The position numbers were made by a program, and so were the translations under genes. Under the pieces are notes generated by a model, which was not told the DNA's origin, searched no databases, and saw nothing but the letters and a program-made list of their open reading frames with translations. A DNA stretch of 7,993 nt, from positions 1-7,993 of the forward strand of contig JAISAX010000095.1 of assembly GCA_031266495.1 (NCBI GenBank), written 5' to 3'. Source of the stretch: Opitutaceae bacterium. GTDB taxonomy: Bacteria; Verrucomicrobiota; Verrucomicrobiae; Opitutales; Opitutaceae. Positions 1-4,838 of this stretch are shown here, one piece after another. How positions within the stretch are numbered: position 1 is the stretch's first letter; each line of letters opens with the position of its first letter.

Positions 1-735
1 CACGTAGATGGCGCCGTTCGGGTTCGTGCTGTTCCACGAAAAACCGATCCCGGCAATGTTCTGGATATCACCGGCGAACTCCAGGTTTTTGACCGTTATC
101 GGTGTGCCGCCGAAGGGAGTGATGGTCACGTCGTATTTCCATTTCCCCGAGAGAGACGGGATGGTCGTTATCTCGACATGATACCAGGTATTGAACCGGA
201 ATGGCGTGATGATGTCCCCCGCGTCCCATTTCAGCCCCTGGTTGGCGATGTTCAGGGCATGATTCGGAGCAAGAAAGTTGTTGGCCAGATTCAATCTCGG
301 GCCTGGCTTGCCGCCCGAATCCACCAACTCCATGCTCGGCAAAATACCGGCCCCGGGCGAAGACGGGATGTGATAGTCAAATCTGACTGTGACAGGAGTG
401 CTGACCGGCGCAAACTTCCGGCTCAGGGCGGGACCAGCGCCGTTCGGGTTGTTTCCCTTCAGGAGAACGGATTTACCGGTCGCACCGAACGGCGAGCCTT
501 GTTCGACGATTTTTACCGTGCCGATGGATTCCGGAGGGTTGCCGCTCCAGATCGTCCACGAACCGGCAGGGGTGTCGCCATCGGCATACTGCGCCCAGTT
601 TTCCTCAAGAAGACTGCCGCCCGTGGCTGCGACGAGGGGAACGGTGGCGACCCATATCCAGAGCAAGACGGCGCAAGGAAAAACTGACACCGCGCGGAGG
701 GAGGGGGGGGGGGAGGGAGGGGAAGTCGGGATCAT
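1..735 (-). CDS. Secreted paralogue of the adjacent PEP-CTERM protein, C-terminus cut by window edge
   Basis: The frame is open from ATG 735-733 to the left edge, giving 245 residues with no stop. The N-terminus is unusual: a Pro/Ser stretch (residues 3-12) precedes a basic residue and a hydrophobic signal-peptide core (about 16-36, VLLWIWVA) ending near LVAA. The mature part aligns along its length with the neighbouring gene at 732-1535, sharing ENW, IWSG, SPF, GAGxLPS, LNLxNxF, NIxNQGxxWxxGDxIT, WxHVEI, TPxGG and FSWNSTN. The PEP-CTERM tail of that paralogue would lie beyond the window. A probable jelly-roll-like extracellular domain is inferred from the beta-rich pattern; its ligand is unknown. 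The start is well supported: GGAGGAGG lies 8 nt upstream and the ATG overlaps the preceding stop as ATGA, implying translational coupling. The proline stretch is encoded by an 11-C run. Confidence 0.85.
   Translation of the reverse strand, partial: MIPTSPPSPPPSLRAVSVFPCAVLLWIWVATVPLVAATGGSLLEENWAQYADGDTPAGSWTIWSGNPPESIGTVKIVEQGSPFGATGKSVLLKGNNPNGAGPALSRKFAPVSTPVTVRFDYHIPSSPGAGILPSMELVDSGGKPGPRLNLANNFLAPNHALNIANQGLKWDAGDIITPFRFNTWYHVEITTIPSLSGKWKYDVTITPFGGTPITVKNLEFAGDIQNIAGIGFSWNSTNPNGAIYV
703..713 (-). repeat. 11-nt poly-C (poly-G on plus strand) inside signal-peptide region
   Basis: Eleven consecutive G on the plus strand encode part of the Ser/Pro stretch at residues 8-11 of the gene beginning at 735. 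As written, the run keeps ATG 735 in frame with the signal peptide and mature domain. A change of one base would frameshift the protein before its signal peptide. Runs this long are typical substrates for slipped-strand mispairing. Confidence 0.9.
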
Positions 736-751
736 ATCCTGTTCCTCCTCC
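732..751 (-). promoter_or_regulatory. Ribosome binding site and ATGA stop/start overlap
   Basis: Reading the minus strand, GGAGGAGG (751-744) lies 8 nt before ATG 735-733, and that ATG overlaps stop TGA 734-732 of the upstream gene. The ribosome binding site is itself coding: it forms the codons of the terminal Arg-rich tail (RRRNRI) of the upstream PEP-CTERM protein. This decides the start of the downstream gene and predicts translational coupling. Confidence 0.85.
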
Positions 752-1535
752 GGAGCCACGCGAAGAGAGCCGCCGGGATGAGCACAAACAGGGCGGCTGT
801 CGCCGGTTCAGGAATCGCGGTTATGACGATATTGTCGATATACATGGAACCCGTGCCGTTGGTGCTGTTCCAGGAAAAGTTGATACGCCCGTAATCGTCG
901 ATGGCGTTTCTGAAGTTCAGGGCGGAAACCGTCACTGAATTTCCCCCATCTGGTGTCACCGTAATGGTGTATTGTTGTTTCATGACCGTGGCCGGCGGAG
1001 CGATGATCTCCACGTGAAACCATTTGTTGGTTTGGGATGAGGTGATTACGTCGCCCGTATTCCACGACGCTCCTTGATTGACGATATTGGGTGCTGTTTC
1101 GACAAAGGCATTTGTCAGATTAAGCATGATCCCGGAAGTGCCGGAAGAATTACCCAGGCCAAAACTCGGCAAAACCCCCGCCCCCGTGGAGGGAAGATAA
1201 AAGTCAAACCCGATGGAAAGCGCCGATGTCGTTGTAGTTGAAAAATGATACGAAAAAGACGGGCCGCTTTCGGCGATTCCGGCAATCAGCACCGAATTGG
1301 TCCCCGATGGTTCAAAGGGTGAGTGCAGGGTGTCGGTCACCGTTACCGATCCCACGGCTCCAGGCGTAGAGCCGCTCCAGATCGCCCAGCCTGATGGTGT
1401 CGCGCCATTTGAATACCCCTCCCAATTTTCACTGAGCAGGGTCTCCGCGAATAACAACCGGGGAAGGACAAGCATGCAGGCGAATGCCCATGCGCGGCCG
1501 GCATTGCCGGCGAGATATCTTGGTGTCAGATGCAT
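732..1535 (-). CDS. PEP-CTERM sorting domain-containing secreted protein (267 aa)
   Basis: This is a complete secreted protein. Residues 1-30 form a signal peptide with a basic n-region, a hydrophobic core around ACMLVLPRLLFA, and a likely cleavage after Ala30. The mature domain (about 31-238) is rich in Ser, Thr, Gly and Asn and looks like an extracellular beta-sandwich. The C-terminus (241-267) is a textbook PEP-CTERM tail: PEP at 242-244, a hydrophobic helix, then the Arg-rich stop-transfer RRRNRI. Such tails are known to be processed by exosortase in exopolysaccharide-producing Gram-negatives; no exosortase gene is in this window. The start is ATG 1535-1533 with no clear Shine-Dalgarno; the AT-rich leader contains a tandem ATCAACAG/ATCAACAT. 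The 87-bp gap from the upstream prepilin-like gene holds no obvious terminator, so co-transcription is plausible. A close paralogue follows immediately. The exact role is unknown. Confidence 0.9.
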   Translation of the reverse strand: MHLTPRYLAGNAGRAWAFACMLVLPRLLFAETLLSENWEGYSNGATPSGWAIWSGSTPGAVGSVTVTDTLHSPFEPSGTNSVLIAGIAESGPSFSYHFSTTTTSALSIGFDFYLPSTGAGVLPSFGLGNSSGTSGIMLNLTNAFVETAPNIVNQGASWNTGDVITSSQTNKWFHVEIIAPPATVMKQQYTITVTPDGGNSVTVSALNFRNAIDDYGRINFSWNSTNGTGSMYIDNIVITAIPEPATAALFVLIPAALFAWLRRRNRI

Positions 1536-1622
1536 AGTTTTGTGATGTTGATCTGTTGATTTTTGCTGGACGGGAAGAAACGGTGCGCGGGGATGGGACC
1601 AGGATCGGGGCCGGGATTGGAA

Positions 1623-2315
1623 CTAGAAGTAGTCGTTGTAGAAATCGTCGAGAGAAGATGGTTTTTCCAGGGTGGCGGCGTGGCCGTCGAAAAACACCAC
1701 GTTGACCTTTCCCTGATGGTGAAAACTGGCGTTCCGGTTAGCGGCGGGCTTCTCGATCCACCATTTGGTCATGCCGTCCGGGCCGACTTTCGCGTCGGCA
1801 AAATGGAGGGTGCGGGAGGGCCTGTTGATGTCACCGAGCATCGATTTGGAGGTTTTCCAGTAATCGGGAGGCAAACCCGTATTTTGAGTATTGATACCGT
1901 AGGAGACGTAGTCCGCGTTCGATGGCTCGGTCGTCACTGCGGTGCGATCAGCGGGGTCCCCGGGGCACATCCACACGCCGGCCTTGGCGTGCATGTCGCC
2001 GAGCGTAAGCACAGGAAGGTAGCCGTTTTCGGTCAACGCCCAGTAAAAATGAGGCGGTACCGTCCTGAATTTATTATCCTGACTGTAAAGCGCGGCAGCC
2101 GCGCCAAACTGACGAAGGTTGGCCACACAGCGGGTGCGCCTGGCCGTCGAACGCACGGGGCTGATCGAGGCGATGACAATGGTCGCGAGAATTCCGATAA
2201 TGATAATGACGGTGAGCAGTTCGACCAAGGTGAAGCCTGCCCGGTGCGATTCCTGGCAGGCGGAAGCATCGGGGGAGGGAGAATGGCGGAGGATAGAATG
2301 GACCGGGACACTCAT
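1623..2315 (-). CDS. Prepilin-type cleavage/methylation protein with H-X9-DG motif
   Basis: This is a type II secretion/type IV pilin-like protein of the kind expanded in Verrucomicrobiota and Planctomycetota. A prepilin peptidase site RAG/FTLVE is followed by a hydrophobic helix (LLTVIIIIGILATIVIA), with Glu at mature position +5. The C-terminal part contains the processing-associated H-X9-DG motif: FHHQGKVNVVFFDGH, in which the second His is followed by nine residues and then DG. A short Cys-containing segment (WMCPGDP) lies between. The given start is ATG 2315-2313, which leaves a 27-residue leader. The frame stays open to ATG 2435-2433, adding 40 residues rich in Pro and Ser; neither start has a recognisable Shine-Dalgarno, and I prefer the shorter form because such leaders are usually short. 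Expected role: inner-membrane-anchored pseudopilin or envelope protein. It may be co-transcribed with the two downstream surface-protein genes. The stop is TAG at 1625-1623. Confidence 0.85.
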   Translation of the reverse strand: MSVPVHSILRHSPSPDASACQESHRAGFTLVELLTVIIIIGILATIVIASISPVRSTARRTRCVANLRQFGAAAALYSQDNKFRTVPPHFYWALTENGYLPVLTLGDMHAKAGVWMCPGDPADRTAVTTEPSNADYVSYGINTQNTGLPPDYWKTSKSMLGDINRPSRTLHFADAKVGPDGMTKWWIEKPAANRNASFHHQGKVNVVFFDGHAATLEKPSSLDDFYNDYF

Positions 2316-2419
2316 GGGAGAAGAACTTTGGATATTGAAAGGCGGGGGACTGGTGAACGGGTGGCGAGGGGAATTTGTGGTGCGAAAAAGCGGATAAATC
2401 AGGTCTTGTGCTTTCTCGT

Positions 2420-2430
2420 GTAATTCAAAT
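2420..2430 (+). repeat. GTAATTCAAAT direct repeat, copy 1
   Basis: This 11-bp sequence recurs exactly at 2750-2760, so one copy lies near each end of the divergent intergenic region. It could be a shared operator for the divergent genes, but it is AT-rich and only two copies are seen. It would sit in the 5' leader if the prepilin-like gene starts at 2315. Confidence 0.35.
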
Positions 2431-2515
2431 TTCATTTATCGGTCAATGTTTTTTTCAAAAAAAACGAAAACTCTTCATTTCTGCTCCCACAGATTGCTTC
2501 AATTGCTCTTGTTCG

Positions 2516-2522
2516 TTGGTAA
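2516..2522 (+). repeat. 7-bp target-site duplication, left of element A
   Basis: TTGGTAA abuts the left terminus CTGATGTTACGC and recurs exactly at 2664-2670, abutting the right terminus. Together they form a perfect 7-bp direct repeat flanking the element. Confidence 0.8.
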
Positions 2523-2663
2523 CTGATGTTACGCGGTACCTCACGTAAGAGCTTCGCTTGCGAAGCCCGCGAGGACCTGACACAAGGGGAGATACGCCAA
2601 TTCTCTCCGCCTGGCGCGAGCGTCGCAAGCGACGCCCCTACGTGAGGTATCGCGTAACATCAG
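2523..2663. mobile_element. Element A: 141-bp MITE-like inverted-repeat element
   Basis: The termini are CTGATGTTACGC on the left and its exact complement on the right. The inverted repeat extends to about 49 bp per arm with 6 mismatches. Each arm holds a 7-bp-stem hairpin: GCTTCGC-TT-GCGAAGC at 2551-2566 on the left and GCGTCGC-AA-GCGACGC at 2620-2635 on the right. The two arms differ at stem position 3, where T-A on one arm is G-C on the other when read in the same orientation, a compensatory change. The element is flanked by TTGGTAA on both sides and has no coding capacity. It resembles a REPIN in structure, but the 7-bp duplication points to a cut-and-paste transposase supplied in trans. 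It sits upstream of the XRE-LacI regulator gene and may alter that gene's promoter. Confidence 0.8.
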
Positions 2664-2670
2664 TTGGTAA
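2664..2670 (+). repeat. 7-bp target-site duplication, right of element A
   Basis: This is the second copy of TTGGTAA, immediately after the right terminus GCGTAACATCAG. Removing the element and one copy restores a continuous AT-rich sequence, GTTCGTTGGTAAAAACGG. Confidence 0.8.
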
Positions 2671-2749
2671 AAACGGAGTTTCGGATTAGCTCCAACAAGG
2701 GTAGCAGGCAAACACAAGGTCCTGCCCGGATTGCTGCCCTTTGCATATC

Positions 2750-2760
2750 GTAATTCAAAT
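2750..2760 (+). repeat. GTAATTCAAAT direct repeat, copy 2
   Basis: This exact copy of the 11-mer at 2420-2430 is placed 56 bp before the preferred start of the regulator. It is flanked by the weak dyad GCATAT (2743-2748) and ATATGC (2761-2766). An operator role for a self-regulating HTH protein is possible but unproven. Confidence 0.35.
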
Positions 2761-2816
2761 ATATGCTTTTAGTCATAGATTGCATTGCATCCTGTTTCAC
2801 TCCACAACGATGGCTC

Positions 2817-4526
2817 ATGAAAAAAGCCGACAGAGAGCGGGACGAAATTATCGGACATCTGATCGCCGGACTGAAACGCCGCCGTCTGGAACGGGGGCTT
2901 TCGCAAAACCAGGTCTCCGTACGCGCGGGACTCGACCAGTCGATGGTGGGGCGTCTGGAGAAACGCGAGCGTATCCCGAAAATAGATACGTTGCTGCGGT
3001 TCAGCGACGCGGTGGAGGCGGACTTCCCGGCGTTGTTGCGCGAGGCGGTGGCGCGCGTGCGTCCGGGCAAGGATGCCGCCCGGATGATAAGCTCCGGCAG
3101 GTGGAGAGTCGCAACGGCAGGGTCGGCAACGGCAGAGGCGGCGACGGCAGAGGCGGGAGCGGCGGCGGCGGATTTGGCGGCGGGTCCGGCGGCGGTAGCG
3201 CAGGAGCAGCGGGTGCAGCGGACGGCGGGGACGGGGACGGTGGCGGGGATGGGGACAGAGACGCGGACAGCGGCGGAGGTATTGACAATGACAAGACAGG
3301 CGCCGGTCAGGATGGCGGACATCGCGGCGCATCTGGGCGTGTCGCGGTTGACCGTGTCGGCGGTGCTCAACGACCGGCATGGCAGCGTGCGCATCAGCGA
3401 GGAAACGGCCGCAAAGGTGCGCGCGGCGGCGGCGCAGCTTGGTTACGTGCGCAATCATCTCGCCATCGCCACGAAGACAGGACGGTCATTTTCGGTCGGG
3501 GTGATCATGAGCCGGTTCGCATCGGAATGGGTGGCGCGGGTGTTGGGCGGTTTTCTCGGCGTGGCCAAACAACGCGGGTATCTGGTCAATATCGAGGATG
3601 TGTCGGGCGCGGTGGCGGAAGAGGCGGCGCTGACGCGGTTCATGGAGCAGCGGGCGGGGGGGATTTTTTGTTGCAATCTGAATCCGTCCGGGGATTTCCC
3701 GGAATTGCTGGCGGAGACATCGCGGCGTTACGGTTGCCCGGTCGTGAGCACGATCTCGCATCCGCGACTCCCCGGCGTGCGGGTGGATTCGGATGACGAG
3801 GCGGGTGGCTCAATGGCGGCGCACCATCTTTGGGAACTGGGGCACAGGCGCATCGCATCCGTGGGGTTGACGTTGAGTCGGCGGCGTTCGGATGCGTTTG
3901 CCAGTGCGCTGGCGGGATTGGGTGGGACGGTGCCGCCGGAGTGGTCGCTGACGCGCGCCAGGGAGGACGCCGAAACCGGGGCGATGTTGCTGGCGTTGCT
4001 GTCGGGCGCGTTGACGGAGGCCAGGGCGACGACGGCGGCGGGAGATGTGGCGGGAGGGGGGGGGGGAGGGGGCGGAGAGGAGAGAGGGGGAAGGGGTGGA
4101 AGGGGAGGGGGAGGTCCGGCGAAAAGGAGGCGTCCGACGGCGGTGTTTTGCGCGAGTGACGAGCTGGCATCGTTTGTCTTGCGGGTAGCGCGGCAGTGCG
4201 GGTTGTCGGTGCCGCGGGATTTGTCTGTAGTGGGATTTGCGGACGAGCGTGCGGCGCATTTGCTCGACCCGCGCCTGACAACCATCGCGCAGCCGTTCGA
4301 GGACATGGGCCGGCGCGGGGCGGAGTTGTTGTTTCAACAGATGGATGGCGGGGGAACGGAGCGCGTGGCGGGCAACGGCAGAGGAGTCGTCGGTGGTGGA
4401 ACCGGAGTCGTCGGTGGAACAGAGGCGAAATGCGACGTGCTGCCCGTGCGGCTTGTGGTGCGCGAGTCCACCGCAAAAGTCCGGATCGCTTCTCCTCCAA
4501 TACTCACCCCTTCTTCACGGGACTAA
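2817..4526 (+). CDS. XRE-LacI fusion transcriptional regulator with Gly-rich insertions
   Basis: This is a predicted cytoplasmic repressor or activator with two DNA-binding domains. Numbered from ATG 2817, residues about 11-72 form an XRE-type HTH (LKRRRLERGLSQNQVSVRAG, then SMVGRLEKRERIPKIDTLLRF). Residues about 90-157 are an Ala/Gly/Thr-rich linker. A LacI HTH follows (MADIAAHLGVSRLTVSAVLN, then LGYVRN), and after it a periplasmic-binding-protein-like sensor domain (SVGVIMSRF, GGIFCCNLNP, VDSDDEAG, LWELGHRRIASVG, TAVFCASDEL, PRDLSVVGFAD, LTTIAQPFEDMGRRGAELL, LPVRLVVRESTA). The family is usually about 330-350 aa; this protein is 569. Two low-complexity insertions interrupt the sensor domain: Gly/Arg-rich before PTAVFC and Gly/Val-rich before LPVRLVV. 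The frame is also open from ATG 2763. An internal ATG at 3288 with a strong Shine-Dalgarno could yield a LacI-only form. The inducer is unknown; it may control the convergent hydroxyacid dehydrogenase operon or itself. Confidence 0.85.
   Translation: MKKADRERDEIIGHLIAGLKRRRLERGLSQNQVSVRAGLDQSMVGRLEKRERIPKIDTLLRFSDAVEADFPALLREAVARVRPGKDAARMISSGRWRVATAGSATAEAATAEAGAAAADLAAGPAAVAQEQRVQRTAGTGTVAGMGTETRTAAEVLTMTRQAPVRMADIAAHLGVSRLTVSAVLNDRHGSVRISEETAAKVRAAAAQLGYVRNHLAIATKTGRSFSVGVIMSRFASEWVARVLGGFLGVAKQRGYLVNIEDVSGAVAEEAALTRFMEQRAGGIFCCNLNPSGDFPELLAETSRRYGCPVVSTISHPRLPGVRVDSDDEAGGSMAAHHLWELGHRRIASVGLTLSRRRSDAFASALAGLGGTVPPEWSLTRAREDAETGAMLLALLSGALTEARATTAAGDVAGGGGGGGGEERGGRGGRGGGGPAKRRRPTAVFCASDELASFVLRVARQCGLSVPRDLSVVGFADERAAHLLDPRLTTIAQPFEDMGRRGAELLFQQMDGGGTERVAGNGRGVVGGGTGVVGGTEAKCDVLPVRLVVRESTAKVRIASPPILTPSSRD
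3110..3280 (+). repeat. Low-complexity GGC/GCG-rich linker region
   Basis: This stretch consists of loosely repeated ACGGCAGAGGCGG and GGCGGCGG units and encodes the Ala/Gly/Thr linker between the XRE and LacI domains. It stays open in several frames because of its composition, so the coding reality of the linker cannot be proved from openness alone. Confidence 0.6.
3275..3290 (+). promoter_or_regulatory. Internal ribosome binding site and alternative start for the LacI part
   Basis: GGAGGT (3275-3280) lies 7 nt before ATG 3288-3290, in frame, and this ATG directly precedes the LacI HTH (MTRQAPVRMADIAAHLGV). This is the usual position of a LacI-family start and the best ribosome binding site in the gene; starts 2763 and 2817 show none. 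A separate LacI-only product, or a two-gene reading, is therefore possible. Confidence 0.65.
4052..4113 (+). repeat. G-rich tract with 11-G run and G-quadruplex motif in the regulator gene
   Basis: Positions 4056-4066 are eleven consecutive G. Positions 4086-4111 follow the pattern G5-AA-G4-TGGAA-G4-A-G5, which fits the intramolecular G-quadruplex rule on the coding strand and so also in the mRNA. The tract encodes a Gly/Arg-rich insertion in the sensor domain just before the conserved PTAVFCASD segment. A one-base slip in the 11-G run would remove the whole C-terminal part of the LacI domain. Confidence 0.85.
4383..4417 (+). repeat. 14-bp direct repeat in the 3' end of the regulator gene
   Basis: GGAGTCGTCGGTGG occurs at 4383-4396 and 4404-4417, a 21-bp offset that keeps frame. 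It encodes the duplicated GVVGG motif in a Gly-rich insertion between the last helix of the LacI sensor domain and the conserved terminal LPVRLVVREST. Confidence 0.8.
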
Positions 4527-4530
4527 ACAG
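4524..4530 (+). repeat. 7-bp target-site duplication, left of element B (contains the regulator's stop codon)
   Basis: TAAACAG abuts the left terminus CTGATGTTACGC and recurs exactly at 4839-4845. Its first three bases are the TAA stop codon of the XRE-LacI gene, so the insertion preserved the stop. Confidence 0.8.
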
Positions 4531-4586
4531 CTGATGTTACGCAGCCGAGGGTATTTTGCTGACGATCCGGGCCGAGCCAATCCGGG

Positions 4587-4617
4587 CCGGTCCGGGGAGC
4601 GCACGCGTCTCGCGTGC
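4587..4617 (+). repeat. Left arm of exact 31-bp inverted repeat in element B
   Basis: This runs from CCGGTCCGGG to TCTCGCGTGC and is perfectly complementary to 4790-4820. It contains a hairpin of its own, GCACGCG-TCT-CGCGTGC (4601-4617), so each arm can fold alone or pair with the other arm. Confidence 0.9.
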
Positions 4618-4618
4618 T

Positions 4619-4641
4619 GTGTTCGGCGTCTCGCCGAACAC
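4619..4641 (+). repeat. Left second hairpin of element B
   Basis: GTGTTCGGCG-TCT-CGCCGAACAC has a 10-bp stem and a 3-nt loop. Compared in the same orientation with its partner at 4766-4788, four of ten base pairs differ, and all four differ on both sides so that pairing is kept. Confidence 0.9.
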
Positions 4642-4760
4642 GGTTCGGAGCGGTTCGACTTAAGTCGATTCAAGTCGATTTAAATCGAGACCTGTCGATG
4701 CATGTCGAAACCAGTCGGATCGGAGCGGTTTGGAGCGGTTTGGAGCGGTTTGGACCGTCA
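4641..4760 (+). repeat. Array of twelve degenerate 10-bp units with invariant CG
   Basis: Cut at 4641, 4651 and so on to 4751, the units align with CG at columns 6-7 in all twelve. Units 2-7 give six TCGA sites exactly 10 bp apart (4655, 4665, 4675, 4685, 4695, 4705), with 14-bp perfect palindromes at 4655-4668 and 4675-4688. Units 9-11 are near-identical GGAGCGGTT units. The spacing matches one DNA turn, so all sites would face one side of the helix. Confidence 0.85.
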
Positions 4761-4765
4761 GCAAA

Positions 4766-4788
4766 GGCCTGGGCGAGACGCCCAGGCC
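4766..4788 (+). repeat. Right second hairpin of element B
   Basis: GGCCTGGGCG-AGA-CGCCCAGGCC has a 10-bp stem and a 3-nt loop (TCT on the minus strand). It is the structural counterpart of the hairpin at 4619-4641 with a different but fully paired stem. Confidence 0.9.
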
Positions 4789-4789
4789 G

Positions 4790-4820
4790 GCACGCGAGAC
4801 GCGTGCGCTCCCCGGACCGG
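4790..4820 (-). repeat. Right arm of exact 31-bp inverted repeat in element B
   Basis: This is the exact reverse complement of 4587-4617, including the hairpin with a TCT loop on the minus strand. It lies 6 bp inside the right terminal repeat, whereas the left arm lies 44 bp inside the left terminus, so the element is not symmetric. Confidence 0.9.
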
Positions 4821-4838
4821 CTGCAGGCGTAACTTCAG

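Larger units (their letters stand above)
2316..2816. other. Divergent intergenic region carrying element A
   Basis: This stretch separates the minus-strand prepilin-like gene from the plus-strand regulator and must hold both promoters. It contains AT-rich DNA with the dyad GTTTTTTT/AAAAAAAC at 2448-2455 and 2458-2465, two copies of GTAATTCAAAT, and the 141-bp element A. Minus-strand positions 2435-2316 remain open in frame with the prepilin-like gene and may be a 5' extension of it. I could not assign -35/-10 boxes with confidence. Confidence 0.6.
4531..4838. mobile_element. Element B: 308-bp MITE-like element with paired hairpins and decamer array
   Basis: The termini are CTGATGTTACGC (4531-4542) and GCGTAACTTCAG (4827-4838), inverted with one mismatch; the left one is identical to the end of element A. 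Inside are an exact 31-bp inverted repeat (4587-4617 and 4790-4820) and, next to each arm, a second hairpin (4619-4641 and 4766-4788). All four hairpins have the loop TCT when read inward from their own end and share the core GCGTCTCGC. The centre (4641-4760) is a 10-bp-periodic array. The perfect 7-bp duplication TAAACAG flanks the element. No credible coding sequence is present, so mobility would need a transposase from elsewhere. Confidence 0.8.

Noticed and set aside
690..735. Suspected frameshift between ATG 735 and the signal peptide of the left-edge gene
   Set aside because: With the homopolymer counted as 11 bases, ATG 735 is in frame with the signal peptide and mature domain, so no frameshift is needed.
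178..781. Two overlapping plus-strand open frames opposite the secreted-protein gene
   Set aside because: They are Arg/Pro-rich with no recognisable domain. The minus-strand frame is open to the edge and aligns with its neighbour.
2743..2766. GCATAT/ATATGC dyad as a LacI operator
   Set aside because: Only 6 bp per arm with a 12-bp spacer in AT-rich DNA, and no central CG as is typical for LacI-family operators; too weak to claim.
2763..2816. ATG 2763 as the true start of the regulator
   Set aside because: No ribosome binding site, and the added 18 residues (hydrophobic, Cys-containing) are unlike an XRE N-terminus. ATG 2817 leads directly into MKKADRERDEI, though it cannot be excluded.
2741..3796. 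Long plus-strand open frame overlapping the regulator, Gly-rich in its middle
   Set aside because: It is a shadow of the XRE-LacI frame. Its residues show no family pattern, and the Gly runs come from GGC/GGG composition.
3640..4500. Minus-strand Pro/Arg-rich open frames opposite the LacI domain
   Set aside because: They are composition-driven shadows of the G-rich coding strand.
4641..4760. Decamer array considered as a CRISPR array
   Set aside because: The units are 10 bp without spacers, far too short for repeat-spacer structure, and they lie inside a flanked mobile element.
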